Below are positions 6,085-14,487 of a DNA stretch of 19,350 nt, one piece after another. Source of the DNA: Colimorpha sp045642445 (GTDB lineage: Bacteria; Bacteroidota; Bacteroidia; Bacteroidales; P3). The notes under the pieces are model-generated. The model saw only the letters and a program-made list of their open reading frames with translations, ran no database searches and was not told the DNA's origin. The stretch is from contig JAZUIX010000152.1 in NCBI GenBank assembly GCA_045642445.1, positions 1-19,350 of the forward strand. Reading direction: 5' to 3'. Numbering within the stretch: position 1 is the first letter of the stretch; every line of letters starts with the position of its first letter. The position numbers and the translations under genes were made by a program.

Positions 6085-8501
6085 AGCATCCAGTCCTCCT
6101 CATCTTCGGTTTTCTTTTCTTCGGGTTCGTTTTCGTAGCCCTCAAGAGCGTAATAGCGTTGACGCTTATACAGTTTTGTTCTCATTATTTTACCGCCTTG
6201 ACTGTGCCACCCTGTGAACCTCGACATCAGTTGACCTATCATTTTAAGCTCATAGGAGTCAACTTTATCGGGGCTTCGCCCTAAGGCCTCACAGTATATT
6301 TCCATGGTGCATACACGGGTTCGTTTTTCCGTTCCTATGCAGTCACTCGCGAGCCAATCCCTGCGGTCGAGCAGGTCCATATTTGCCCATTCTTTCGGTA
6401 GGTCACGCTCAAGGTAATCTTCAATTATTCCCACTCGGCTGTCTTCTTCCATGAAGCTTTCCTGAATTCTCGCCGCCTCTTTCTCCATTTCGGTGTCAAG
6501 GTATAAGGTTTCACCGTTATCGTAGTAGTACTTTGCCTCAGCCCATATCTGATGAACCTCTGCGTCAGTGAGGTCAGCCCATTGCTCTCTTGGTGTGTCG
6601 GGAAGGTCGAGCACCCAGAACCTTCTGTTGCCCGTCTGGTCCCTCAAGAAAAGGGTTTCATTTGTTGTTGCTATAAATATGCACTGCCTTGGGAAGTCCT
6701 GTGTTCTGCGTGCATACGCGGGTCTGAAGCGGTCATTTGTTTTACTTAAGAAACCCTTAATAGTTTCTATATCGCTCTTTTTCATGGATGCCAGTTCTCC
6801 GACTTCCATAATCCACACACCCTGCAGCTGCTCAAAACTTTCTTTACCTTGCATTGTTGTGATGCTGTCGCTGAACCACTCACCCGCTAATTTATGCAGT
6901 ATGGAGCTTTTACCTACACCCTGTCTGCCTCGTAGGGTCAGGGTATAATCAAACTTAACACCGGGGTTGTATATTCGGGCAATGGCTCCCGTGAGGGTCT
7001 TCCTTGTGACTGTCCTTGTGTATGTGGTGTCGGATGCACCGAGGTACCTTATGAACAAGGATTCAACCCTCGGCTTGCCGTCCCATTCAGTCTGCTCTAC
7101 GAAGTCACGCACCGGGTGGATTTTATTTCGCATTGCCACGTTGTTTACTGCATCAAATATTCGGTCTTTACCCTGAATGCCTATCTGCTCCATGTAAAGC
7201 CTTAAGGCTGCGTCATCGGTGTCTGTCCACTCTGACCATTTTTTGTTTCCAATTTTTCGCCACGGCAGGTCAGCTGTGACTATAATGTTGGCTCTCATTT
7301 CGTCGTAGGCGATTCGGTTCTTCAGTTCAGGGTCGTTGGTTAGTACAATTACGGCGTTGCCTATGCTCTGCTCAAGACCACCCTTCGCCGTGACTTTGAG
7401 TTTACTTGCCCATGAGGTGTCATCTTCGGTGGTGTCTTGTGTTTCAAAATCCGCCATTGCTTCTTGTTTTTTATCCGAAAACAGTTGAGCTTTTACCTTG
7501 GTATCCTGTGATGCAAACTCGGACATCGCTTTGTAACTCGGCAGGTTCATAGGCATTGTGTCTGATTTTGTGTCGGCATCCATTGAACCGAATTTGTGGA
7601 TTCTTACGAGGTCCCAAGCATTACAAAGCTGACAACTTGCAGGGTCAGTAGCGTGGTTGGAATAACTGAACCTGTCATCATAAATAACGACGCCTGCCGC
7701 CGCCGAGCCTTCCGTGTATGTGTACCTGCCGTCGTGGGTGGGTTCGTACACTGGTATAAATTCGGCGATTGCATCTTGGATCGGGAAGTATGCCCTACAG
7801 AAAGCGCCAATTAGTCCATTTTTTTCGAGTGGGTCTTTTTGCTTGATTGCCGACTTTTTTATGTTGTCGGGTAGCTTGCTGTTGGTCGGCCAAGCACTCA
7901 TATCCTTCCAGTCCACGTAAGTCCCGAGGACCATGTCTACACTTATGAATGGGCCGTCGTTAAGCTCAAAGATATAAGTTGCATCCCTGCTGCAACTTCC
8001 CCAGTACATCAGTCGCTGGGCTTGGTGAGTGCTGTCATCGAAGTTATCCATCACCAAGGTTTCAGCTATCCTTCGGCTGACCGCCTGATATTCATCAGGG
8101 GTCATCTCTCTATCGGTGGGAATTATAAGGCGGTATCTCGGTGCATCTGCCGTGTGGCTGTGGGTGCTGTAAATACAAGCGGCGTTGCCGTATAGGTCTT
8201 TCCAGTCTTCCCACAGGTCTGTTACGACACTGTCGGCATCGAGTGTGATGCATGACCTATGTCTTACATCCGACCTGTTGCCCTTGTTACAGTACCCGGC
8301 AACGAAACCGCCGACATCCTTTGCTTTGCTTCGGGCTTCTTTATTCATGGCCTTGTATTCGGCTTCTGTTTCCTGTGTTCTGGTCGGTTTGCTTAACCTC
8401 TCAACAAGTTCTGACCAGAGCATCTTTTTATTTTTCCAGTTCTTGCTTTGTCGACCTTGCCCTATTGCTATGTCGAGGGTTCGGTCGTTTTTCAGTTCCA
8501 T
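6081..8501 (-). CDS. VapE-like primase-helicase
   Basis: 806 residues. The N-terminal third has archaeo-eukaryotic primase-like features: ITLDADSV (acidic pair), the STHSHTADAPRYRLIIP segment and QRLMYWGSCS. The C-terminal half is the virulence-associated protein E-type SF3-like ATPase: LRGRQGVGKSSILHKLAG (Walker A), VWIMEVGELA (Walker B), FIATTNETLFLRDQTGNRRFWVLDL (sensor and arginine region). Such proteins prime and unwind DNA at the replication origin of phages, satellites and mobile islands. A GAGGGGGTGAG site precedes the ATG. It follows PolA directly, so the element encodes most of its own replisome. Confidence 0.9.
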   Translation of the reverse strand: MELKNDRTLDIAIGQGRQSKNWKNKKMLWSELVERLSKPTRTQETEAEYKAMNKEARSKAKDVGGFVAGYCNKGNRSDVRHRSCITLDADSVVTDLWEDWKDLYGNAACIYSTHSHTADAPRYRLIIPTDREMTPDEYQAVSRRIAETLVMDNFDDSTHQAQRLMYWGSCSRDATYIFELNDGPFISVDMVLGTYVDWKDMSAWPTNSKLPDNIKKSAIKQKDPLEKNGLIGAFCRAYFPIQDAIAEFIPVYEPTHDGRYTYTEGSAAAGVVIYDDRFSYSNHATDPASCQLCNAWDLVRIHKFGSMDADTKSDTMPMNLPSYKAMSEFASQDTKVKAQLFSDKKQEAMADFETQDTTEDDTSWASKLKVTAKGGLEQSIGNAVIVLTNDPELKNRIAYDEMRANIIVTADLPWRKIGNKKWSEWTDTDDAALRLYMEQIGIQGKDRIFDAVNNVAMRNKIHPVRDFVEQTEWDGKPRVESLFIRYLGASDTTYTRTVTRKTLTGAIARIYNPGVKFDYTLTLRGRQGVGKSSILHKLAGEWFSDSITTMQGKESFEQLQGVWIMEVGELASMKKSDIETIKGFLSKTNDRFRPAYARRTQDFPRQCIFIATTNETLFLRDQTGNRRFWVLDLPDTPREQWADLTDAEVHQIWAEAKYYYDNGETLYLDTEMEKEAARIQESFMEEDSRVGIIEDYLERDLPKEWANMDLLDRRDWLASDCIGTEKRTRVCTMEIYCEALGRSPDKVDSYELKMIGQLMSRFTGWHSQGGKIMRTKLYKRQRYYALEGYENEPEEKKTEDEEDWML

Positions 8502-8519
8502 TCTTTCTCACCCCCTCGT

Positions 8520-10580
8520 TTAGTCTTTCATATAAAACTTTGTTTGGTAGCCATCGGCGGTAAGTAACAGACCCGGTGCCCAGCTTACAGGCTGACCCAT
8601 TATTTTTGCCATGTCCTCCCATCTGCTTCCGTCTGGAGCCTCTGCTATGATTTCATCGTGTACATGGAAGCATATTTCATAGCCAGCATCCTCCAGCCTT
8701 ATCATCGCTTCGGCGAGACAGTCACGTGCGAAGGCTTGCACTATATTTTCTACGAGCTTGCCTCCCCAAGTTTCGGCCTTCGCCCATTTCCTTGTGGTCT
8801 GGTTTTGCGCCATATATGTAATCTTGCCTTCGTCCGTGTACTCTGCGCCCCAATATGTCAGTACTCTGCCTGATGGCAGGGTGCATCGTAGACCTTCTTT
8901 ATCCCTCTTGAAACGGCACACAAAACCGTTTGTATTAAAGTAGGGGCTGTAACCTCCACCACCAGTTAAAGCCTCATTTTCGGCTGCTCTTTCGGGGTCG
9001 TAGACCTTTCTTTTGAGCTCGGTTGTCCTACCGGGATTAGTGAGTGCGGTCACCGCTCTGTCCTCAACATCTCGCCACAGTTTGGGTATCTCGGGTGAGG
9101 CTCTGCGCCAGTTATTTACTATGTCTTGCATTTCTGATTCTGTAAGACCCATTTTGTCCGCACCGAAGGCTTTTAATGCCCCGACTCCGCCACCGTATCC
9201 ACAGGCGAGTTCTGCAACTTTACCCTTCTGTCGCAGGTGTCCGTTCACTCCGTGCTTTTGCACAGGCACATGGAACATTTGCGATGCGCTCTGGCAGTAA
9301 ATGTCACCACCGTTTCTGAAGGTGTCCATTCGCCACTGCACGCAGGCAAGGTATGCGGTTACTCTGGCTTCAATTGCGGAGTAGTCAGCCACGAGGAAAG
9401 TGTGACCGGGTTTTGCAATTAATGCGGTTCTTATGAGCTGGCTTAAAACATCGGGGGTTGATTCGTACAGCATATCGAGTAGTTCCGTGTCTTTATTTCT
9501 CACGATTTCTCTAACTGTGCCTATCTCGTCGAGGTGGTTCTGAGGTAGGTTTTGGAGTTGCACCAGTCTACCAGCCCATCTGCCTGTTCGTCCTGCTCCG
9601 TAATACTGCGTGATACCTCTTATGCGGTTATCGTCACAGGCGCTTCTCAGCATCGTTTCATACTTGGCGGTGCTGGTCTTACCGAGTTGCTGTCTTAACT
9701 CGAGAGCTCGCTTGACCTGTGGGTCATTTGTTTGTTCTATAAGTTCTTTGACTGCCGCCTTGTCGAGTGCTTCGGTTATAAGTCCTCTGCTCTCGAGCCA
9801 ACCTTTCAGCTGGCTTACACTGTTGGGGTTTTCAAGACCTGTCAGGGTTATAAGCTCAGCTGTACTTTTTTCAGTTGTAATGGCGTTAACTTCAAGCGCG
9901 GCCTTCGCCAGTTCTATGTCAACCAGCACGCCTCTTTCGTTAATTCGGCTGTCCGTTTCGAACAATCGGCGCTCGGTGGGGGTTATGGTGGTCTTGGGTT
10001 TAAGCCTGTAATATATAGCCTGCTCGACCTCAACATCTCGGCGGCAGTACTCTTTGAACCTTTCCCATTTGTCAGGGGCGTCACTGGGCAGTCTTCTTAT
10101 GTCCCGCTCCGTGAGTGTGACTTGGTTTGTTTTTCTTATGGGTTTAGGTTTGCAGAAGTAATTAATCAGAAGTGTTCCTTCTTTGATTTTTTTATCTTTC
10201 AGTTCCAATGCTTCGCCTACTGCGTCGAGGCTCATCGGCAGACCGTTCATCGCAGACAGTATCATGGTGTCTTCCCACTGTTCTATGGGTATAGTCCGAT
10301 ACAAGTAAACCCCAAGACAGGCTCGCTCAAACGCGCAGTTATGTGCTACTTTTACTACGGTGGGGTCTGTTATATCTTTCAACACCTTGTTGACCTGCTC
10401 CCAGTCTTCGTCCGGGTCTTGAAGGTCAAGCACCCGGACGGGGTCTTGGTCGTATGCGTAGGCTAAAAGCAGAATGCAGAAGTCTGGGGATTCGGTGTAC
10501 TTGAACAATCCACATTTAGCAATGTCTACGGAGCTGAAAGTTTCAAGGTCTATATGTAAAGTCTTAATCGAGGAAGTCAT
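8520..10580 (-). CDS. polA: Family A DNA polymerase with 3'-5' exonuclease
   Basis: 686 residues from the ATG at 10580, chosen because GGTGA lies about 6 nt upstream and the protein then starts just before the exonuclease motif; the frame is open to 10634 but the extra residues are low-complexity overlap. Exo I is HIDLETFSSVDI, Exo II HNCAFERACLG, Exo III EYCRRDVEVEQ. Polymerase motif A is VADYSAIEARV, motif B the KVAELACGYGGGVGALKAFG helix, motif C CFHVHDEIIAEAP. There is no 5' nuclease domain, typical for phage replicative PolA. It overlaps the DUF2815 gene by 17 nt. Confidence 0.95.
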   Translation of the reverse strand: MTSSIKTLHIDLETFSSVDIAKCGLFKYTESPDFCILLLAYAYDQDPVRVLDLQDPDEDWEQVNKVLKDITDPTVVKVAHNCAFERACLGVYLYRTIPIEQWEDTMILSAMNGLPMSLDAVGEALELKDKKIKEGTLLINYFCKPKPIRKTNQVTLTERDIRRLPSDAPDKWERFKEYCRRDVEVEQAIYYRLKPKTTITPTERRLFETDSRINERGVLVDIELAKAALEVNAITTEKSTAELITLTGLENPNSVSQLKGWLESRGLITEALDKAAVKELIEQTNDPQVKRALELRQQLGKTSTAKYETMLRSACDDNRIRGITQYYGAGRTGRWAGRLVQLQNLPQNHLDEIGTVREIVRNKDTELLDMLYESTPDVLSQLIRTALIAKPGHTFLVADYSAIEARVTAYLACVQWRMDTFRNGGDIYCQSASQMFHVPVQKHGVNGHLRQKGKVAELACGYGGGVGALKAFGADKMGLTESEMQDIVNNWRRASPEIPKLWRDVEDRAVTALTNPGRTTELKRKVYDPERAAENEALTGGGGYSPYFNTNGFVCRFKRDKEGLRCTLPSGRVLTYWGAEYTDEGKITYMAQNQTTRKWAKAETWGGKLVENIVQAFARDCLAEAMIRLEDAGYEICFHVHDEIIAEAPDGSRWEDMAKIMGQPVSWAPGLLLTADGYQTKFYMKD

Positions 10581-11124
10581 CGTCATCACCATAATCGAAG
10601 CCATCGTCGAAATCGGCGGCGGTGGCTCTTGCATTCCCGAAGGGCTCGCCGTCGGCGACCTTCATAATTGCGTTGAGATAGGCGGTGATACCTTTTTTAC
10701 CCTTAAAGTTGTAACCTCTGAAATTGAGGGATGCTCGAACATAACAGCCTGCGTACAGTTCGTTGGCAACATCCAATATTTCTTCCTTGTCGCGGTCAAG
10801 GTAGAGTGGCATCTGTTTTGAGCTGCAGGTGATTATATAACAGCCTTTACATTCTTCACCGTATTCCTCACCGTTATCTTTTGGCTGGTCGCCATCATGG
10901 AGGGTGGTTGAAGGTTTAGGCGGAAGTGATGCGGCGCCATTCTTCCTTCTGTACTCATCGGCGGCATCAGCGATTGCGTTCTTGATTTTGGTTATTGTTT
11001 CTTTGTCGGTCTTTGGGATGAGAAGGGTTGCGCTGTACTTTGCATCACCGCCATCGGTGCTCTGTCTGGGTTCTGCAAGGTGTGGGTAACTGAGTCTTAC
11101 TTTTCCTGTTGTAATTTTTGCCAT
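10564..11124 (-). CDS. DUF2815 single-strand DNA-binding-like protein
   Basis: 186 residues of the DUF2815 family, typically found beside DUF2800 and PolA in Firmicute prophages. The N-terminus (TTGKVRLSYPHLAEPRQS, then AKYSATLLIPKTDKETI) suits an OB-like fold. The last 18 residues are strongly acidic, ending DYGDDDDFLD, like the acidic tails of SSB and gp2.5 that recruit replication proteins. GGAGA precedes the ATG. A single-strand DNA-binding role fits the family context and tail but has not been shown here. Confidence 0.82.
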   Translation of the reverse strand: MAKITTGKVRLSYPHLAEPRQSTDGGDAKYSATLLIPKTDKETITKIKNAIADAADEYRRKNGAASLPPKPSTTLHDGDQPKDNGEEYGEECKGCYIITCSSKQMPLYLDRDKEEILDVANELYAGCYVRASLNFRGYNFKGKKGITAYLNAIMKVADGEPFGNARATAADFDDGFDYGDDDDFLD

Positions 11125-11145
11125 GGTTTTCTGTTCTCCTTTTTA

Positions 11146-12291
11146 TTAATCAAAGTCTTTGAGGACTATGTCCTTGTTTGTTATGCTGGGGCGTTTATCT
11201 GTTTCGAGTGCTATGCTTGGCGCACCCGGTTCCCTTGTTATTGCTTCACAGAGCAATTCTGAGGCCTTTTTCTTGCCGACCAATGTATCTATGCCCGCAG
11301 GGCTCTTGAGCTTGGTTTCAAAGTAATCATCGGGACCATATCCCGCGTTCTGGAGTATGTCGATGACCTTATCTTCATCCGCCCACTTTCGATTGCCGAG
11401 CCTACCTTCAACCGCCTTGTAACCGGGTATTTCTTTACCCTCGAGTAGGTCGTTCAGTGCTTGGCTTTTTACGTGTCTAAGCCAGTTGCTGATGACGGGT
11501 TCCATCTTCAAAACTTCGGCAATCTCGAAGGGTGCCAAAACTGGGAGGCTCTGTCTTACTCCGTGGTTATCTATAAAGTCAGTGCAGGTTTTAGTCAGGG
11601 TTCTGCATTTGCCTGCGTGTGGACAAAACTTGCAGTGTTCACCCGCCTTGTATTTACCTTTGCCTGCCTTTGCAAGTTTTGCGGTGGGTTTTACCACTTT
11701 CTCTGCCCACTCGACTATCTCGGCTGTGGTGGTCTTCCAGCTGTTTACATTTCCGATTCTTGGCTGGAATATGTGCATTTCGATTTCGTCAACATCAAGC
11801 ATAAAACCGTAATCATTCAGAGCCCCGAGGGCGTACAGTTTCATCTGTGGGTTTTCTTTGGCGTAAACAGGTACGCCTATGCCGTACTTGTAGTCGAATA
11901 TGTCCATCTTGGTTCCCTGAACCATCAGTGCATCGCAAGTTCCGAAGCCATCGGGCACCCAAGGGCTGAAGTCCACCCTTGTTTCGAGCATGAATACTCG
12001 GTCGTGTAATTCTGTTAGATGCTCCCATAAATATTCGCGGTATTCAGTGCCGTATCTTATCATCTCGGGGGTTACATCCTCTCTGCCATCAAAGTCTGCA
12101 GGCATCTTGTTCCATGCGAGTGCCTCTGCCACTTCGTGGGCGAGTGTTCCTTCGAGTGCGTATGGGCTTTCTTCATCTTTATACTTTGTGGCAGCCATTG
12201 CGGATGGTGGGCATTCAAGCCATCGGTGTGAGCTGGAGGCACTTAATATGGCGTGTGCTCTGGTGCTGTGGTCATTCAGTTCTGACATCAT
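11146..12291 (-). CDS. DUF2800 PD-(D/E)XK (RecB/Cas4-like) nuclease
   Basis: 381 residues. An early WLECPPSA cysteine, GTLAHEVAEAL (His of the RecB-like fold), GFGTCDALMV and the MDIFDYKYG strand give the D...D-x-K core, followed by NPQMKLYALGAL (QxxxY-like). Cysteines in EHCKFCPHAGKCRTL (about 219-233) with the early Cys could hold an Fe-S cluster, as in Cas4/AddB-type nucleases. AGGAGG lies upstream of the ATG. It probably processes DNA ends in phage recombination or replication together with DUF2815 and PolA. Confidence 0.88.
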   Translation of the reverse strand: MMSELNDHSTRAHAILSASSSHRWLECPPSAMAATKYKDEESPYALEGTLAHEVAEALAWNKMPADFDGREDVTPEMIRYGTEYREYLWEHLTELHDRVFMLETRVDFSPWVPDGFGTCDALMVQGTKMDIFDYKYGIGVPVYAKENPQMKLYALGALNDYGFMLDVDEIEMHIFQPRIGNVNSWKTTTAEIVEWAEKVVKPTAKLAKAGKGKYKAGEHCKFCPHAGKCRTLTKTCTDFIDNHGVRQSLPVLAPFEIAEVLKMEPVISNWLRHVKSQALNDLLEGKEIPGYKAVEGRLGNRKWADEDKVIDILQNAGYGPDDYFETKLKSPAGIDTLVGKKKASELLCEAITREPGAPSIALETDKRPSITNKDIVLKDFD

Positions 12292-12487
12292 CCTGTACCT
12301 CCTTATTTTTGATGGGGCTGAAACCTTCAGGACGTGTGTACTGTACTTGCATTATATTGAAGTGTTTATCCAGAAGTCGCCAAGAAACAACACGATAATC
12401 GGGATGTTCGTCAAGCCATTTATTAACTTCCTCACAGTTGTTAAACATTTCGAATCTTGTATCTACAAATGTTCTTTTGTACGCCAT
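12272..12487 (-). CDS. Small early protein, unknown
   Basis: 71 residues, not recognised. It begins MAYKRTFVDTRFEMFNNCEEVNKWLDEHPDYRV, a compact alpha/beta pattern. Its ATG overlaps the stop of the preceding gene (TGATG) and its end overlaps the start of the DUF2800 nuclease by 20 nt, so translation is coupled. GGAGGG lies upstream. Coupling makes it a real gene; its role is unknown. Confidence 0.72.
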   Translation of the reverse strand: MAYKRTFVDTRFEMFNNCEEVNKWLDEHPDYRVVSWRLLDKHFNIMQVQYTRPEGFSPIKNKEVQDDVRTE

Positions 12488-12864
12488 CAGTTACCCTCCT
12501 TAGCCGCATTAAGCTCATCGTGAATGCTTTCTATTTTGGATTCGGGAATCTCACTGATTTTCGAGTATCCGTGGTCTTTGATGATTTTCTTGCCGACGGC
12601 ACTCTTGCCTTCAGCAGTAAGTGCTCGAACTAAAGAGCGGATATCATCAAGTGTGTGTTTAGCTTCTGCGGGGGGTTCGGCGGTGGGTTCATCATCCCAT
12701 GGCAAGTCTTCCTCAACAGGGATGTTTTCGGTTTCCTGCTCCGTTTTTGTAGGCTTTTGCTCCGCAATTACTGCGAGCAGGCGGTTTGTTTCGTCCCAGC
12801 GTTCGAAGACGCCACGGATGATTTCGCTGATTCCTTCAGCTATGATTTCGGGATTTGTTTTCAT
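12487..12864 (-). CDS. Early phage protein with acidic linker and helical C-terminal domain
   Basis: 125 residues. A helical N-terminus (EIIAEGISEIIRGVFERWDETNRLLAVIAEQ) is followed by an acidic, Pro-rich linker (about 43-68) and a C-terminal helical domain, DDIRSLVRALTAEGKSAVGKK then SKISEIPESKIESIHDEL. C-terminal repeats of this kind occur in several phage recombination and scaffolding-type proteins, but I cannot name the family. AAAAGGAG precedes the ATG. It is coupled to the genes on both sides. Confidence 0.72.
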   Translation of the reverse strand: MKTNPEIIAEGISEIIRGVFERWDETNRLLAVIAEQKPTKTEQETENIPVEEDLPWDDEPTAEPPAEAKHTLDDIRSLVRALTAEGKSAVGKKIIKDHGYSKISEIPESKIESIHDELNAAKEGN

Positions 12865-12976
12865 AGTTTTTTCTCCTTTTGTTGGTTTTCTGTATTGCTT
12901 GGTTATAATCTTTTAATGGGTAACAAACTTTGGGGCATTCTGGTTTGCGTTTGCATTTGTAGCAGGGATTAATCAT
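12836..12976 (-). CDS. Tiny four-cysteine (zinc-finger-like) protein
   Basis: A 46-residue ORF starting MINPCYKCKRKPECPKVC, with cysteines spaced C-x2-C-x5-C-x3-C (residues 5, 8, 14, 18), as expected for a small zinc-binding knuckle, then a basic tail. The ATG overlaps the stop of the preceding gene (ATGATTAA) and its 3' end overlaps the start of the next by 29 nt, filling an otherwise empty gap in a tightly packed operon. No ribosome site of its own is needed if coupled. Probably an early regulatory or DNA-associated peptide. Confidence 0.6.
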   Translation of the reverse strand: MINPCYKCKRKPECPKVCYPLKDYNQAIQKTNKRRKNYENKSRNHS

Positions 12977-13148
12977 CGTCCATCACCATCATATCCATAA
13001 TGACGTTGAGTAATTTTTCGACTGAACCCACATTGTTTCTGACCATTAGGTCGGCTCTTGCCCCATCAAGACCTGCAAGTCTTGCGTTCTCATAAAAATC
13101 AATGGTCAGTGATAGTATTGCCAATTTGAGTTTTGTTTCTTTGGTCAT
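12969..13148 (-). CDS. Small early protein, unknown
   Basis: 59 residues from the ATG preceded by AGGAGG at 12 nt; a longer in-frame start at 13190 has no ribosome site. It begins MTKETKLKLAILSLTIDFYENARLAG and is a mostly helical protein ending MDMMVMDDD. No family recognised. It overlaps small genes on either side. Confidence 0.6.
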   Translation of the reverse strand: MTKETKLKLAILSLTIDFYENARLAGLDGARADLMVRNNVGSVEKLLNVIMDMMVMDDD

Positions 13149-13230
13149 CGGGTTTCTGGTCCTCCTTTTCTTTCTCAGAGTTAAACTCATTTATTTTTTC
13201 GATAAGTTTTGCAAGTTCAACATTCACCAT
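13099..13230 (-). CDS. Small charged early protein
   Basis: A 43-residue ORF starting MVNVELAKLIEKINEFNSEK, a charged helix followed by a polar tail. It has an excellent ribosome site (GGGAGGG, 6 nt before ATG) and its ATG overlaps the stop of the transglycosylase gene (ATGGTGA). Its 3' part overlaps the next gene in another frame. The signals support translation; the function is unknown. Confidence 0.55.
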   Translation of the reverse strand: MVNVELAKLIEKINEFNSEKEKEDQKPDDQRNKTQIGNTITDH

Positions 13231-13892
13231 ATTTGTCCCTCCCGTATTGATACAAATTCACGATTTACCTTGAGGGTATATTTAGTATCGTGAGTGTTTT
13301 GACGCCAAAGTTTTGCAGCCCCAGCTTCACCCATGTTATATGCCATTAAGGCGTCGTTCCATTCATACTTTTTTAGAAGGTCACCGAGTATTTTTATACC
13401 GACCTTAACATTTGCGTAAGGGTCTAACGGGTCATTAAGTCCATAGGTTTCAAAGTTACACCTGTTTATCTGCATCAATCCGTAGTTCCCTTCATACACA
13501 CAGTTGGGGTTGAAGTCACTTTCAACCTTTATCACAGCCATAGCAAGAGCAGGGTCAACACCGTTGCGAGCACATTCGTAAATGATGAAGGTTTGAAGTT
13601 CAGGTTCAAGAGGCACATTGTATGCTGAGGGTAGATATTCTGTATTTAGTTTTGCAGTTTTACGTTCGATATCAGTCGTTGCATCAAACTGCGTAGTTGA
13701 TTCAGGTACAGTATTAACAGCTGCATTTGTAACCATAGTAGGTGCTGTAGTGCTCTCGACAGTAGTTTCTGATATAGTATTTTCTGCCCTTAAATTTTCG
13801 ATAAATAAAGTTGTAAATACAGCTAAAAGAATAGCTGTTATCCCAGCTAACAATGTTTTAGATAAAACTTTAAGTTCGGTATGCTTATCCAT
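13224..13892 (-). CDS. Membrane-anchored lytic transglycosylase (SLT)
   Basis: 222 residues. One N-terminal transmembrane anchor (LLAGITAILLAVFTTLFI, about 15-32) is followed by a Ser/Thr-rich spacer (to about 85) and a C-terminal SLT domain: AVIKVESDFNPNC with the catalytic Glu, GNYGLMQINRCNF, DPLDPYANVKVGIKILGDLL and NDALMAYNMGEAGA. It cleaves peptidoglycan from outside the membrane. Its place is odd, inside the early operon just after the excisionase-like gene and far from any holin or endolysin. It may help DNA entry or transfer, or alter the cell envelope during early infection. Confidence 0.9.
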   Translation of the reverse strand: MDKHTELKVLSKTLLAGITAILLAVFTTLFIENLRAENTISETTVESTTAPTMVTNAAVNTVPESTTQFDATTDIERKTAKLNTEYLPSAYNVPLEPELQTFIIYECARNGVDPALAMAVIKVESDFNPNCVYEGNYGLMQINRCNFETYGLNDPLDPYANVKVGIKILGDLLKKYEWNDALMAYNMGEAGAAKLWRQNTHDTKYTLKVNREFVSIREGQIW

Positions 13893-13903
13893 TACGGTTC
13901 TCC

Positions 13904-14089
13904 TTATCGTCTGTAGTTTTTGTAGATGATTTCGGCTATGTCATCTCGAAGGTATAGCCTCTTCCCGGCTACCACCGTGCAGGGAATTTCACCTGACCTT
14001 GTGAGCTTTAGAAGTGTTTTTGTAGACATCCTTAAAAGATTAGCGGCTTCGGTTCGGGTTAATAATTCGGGTAAATCTGTAAATGCCAT
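13904..14089 (-). CDS. Excisionase-like helix-turn-helix protein
   Basis: 61 residues from the ATG 8 nt after AGGAG; an upstream in-frame ATG at 14110 lacks a site. ELLTRTEAANLLRMSTKTLLKLTRSGEIPCTVVAGKRLYLRDDIAEII is a MerR-like winged HTH_17, the usual form of Xis-type DNA-binding proteins. It follows the Cro-like gene and may have its own operator-controlled promoter at 14116-14143. Most likely a recombination directionality factor for the integrase at 15359-16396. Confidence 0.78.
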   Translation of the reverse strand: MAFTDLPELLTRTEAANLLRMSTKTLLKLTRSGEIPCTVVAGKRLYLRDDIAEIIYKNYRR

Positions 14090-14115
14090 CTTGCCATCTC
14101 CTTTTCGCATAACCC

Positions 14116-14148
14116 ATTTTAGTCACAATTATGTGATTGGTAATCACA
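14116..14148 (-). promoter_or_regulatory. Operator cluster and possible promoter before the excisionase-like gene
   Basis: TGTGATT-GGT-AATCACA (14132-14148) is a perfect 7+3+7 palindrome, overlapped by TCACA-ATTA-TGTGA (14123-14136). A weak leftward promoter, TTACCA (14143-14138), 16 bp, TAAAAT (14121-14116), has these repeats in its spacer. The half-site TGTGATT matches sites in the main switch region, so the CI-like repressor probably acts here too. Confidence 0.6.
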
Positions 14149-14346
14149 TTACTGAATAAAAAAAATACTCATTGGGTCTTCAATGTCTAACTCCTTAATC
14201 AATCCCATTATTTCGTCCGAATCAAAGATTCCCTTCTCAAGCTTTCTGCCGAATGTTGCAGGATGTATTCCAAGCTTCTCTGCAATCTGCTTGTTGTTGT
14301 ATCCGGCTTCTGCAATCTTACCTCTTAACTTTGGTACATTTATCAT
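14149..14346 (-). CDS. Cro-like HTH regulator
   Basis: 65 residues, an XRE-type HTH: PKLRGKIAEAGYNNKQIAEKLGIHPATFGRKLEKG, then DSDEIMGLIKELDI. AGGAGG is 7 nt before the ATG. It is the first gene of the leftward early operon, divergent from the CI-like repressor, which is the normal position of a Cro or antirepressor. Confidence 0.85.
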   Translation of the reverse strand: MINVPKLRGKIAEAGYNNKQIAEKLGIHPATFGRKLEKGIFDSDEIMGLIKELDIEDPMSIFFIQ

Positions 14347-14399
14347 CTTATCACCTCCTGTATGTTATTCTGAATCACAACTTGTTGATTACTGCTCAC

Positions 14400-14428
14400 A
14401 TATTAGCACAGTATTTTGTGACTGTCAA
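14400..14428 (-). promoter_or_regulatory. Early leftward promoter (PR-like)
   Basis: TTGACA (14428-14423), 17 bp, TAATAT (14405-14400), close to consensus. TTGTGA/TCACA half-sites flank and overlap it at 14375-14380, 14396-14400 and 14416-14421, the expected repressor operators. Confidence 0.85.
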
Positions 14429-14458
14429 TAACATTTCCAAAATTTTTTTGCAAAAATG

Positions 14459-14487
14459 TTGATTATCAAGAAAATTTGTGATATATT
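14459..14487 (+). promoter_or_regulatory. Repressor promoter (PRM-like)
   Basis: TTGATT (14459-14464), 17 bp, TATATT (14482-14487). TTGTGA at 14476-14481 touches the -10 box and TCACAA at 14501-14506 lies near the start of transcription, so the repressor can regulate itself. Drives the repressor, ImmA-like and integrase genes. Confidence 0.8.

Noticed and set aside
9732..10466. A 244-codon open frame on the plus strand
   Set aside because: It lies wholly antisense to the polymerase gene, whose exonuclease motifs are intact. It has no start signals and is a codon-bias shadow.
10580..10634. Longer N-terminus for the polymerase
   Set aside because: The extra residues are low-complexity, overlap the acidic tail of the DUF2815 gene and have no ribosome site. 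The ATG at 10580 fits the exonuclease start.
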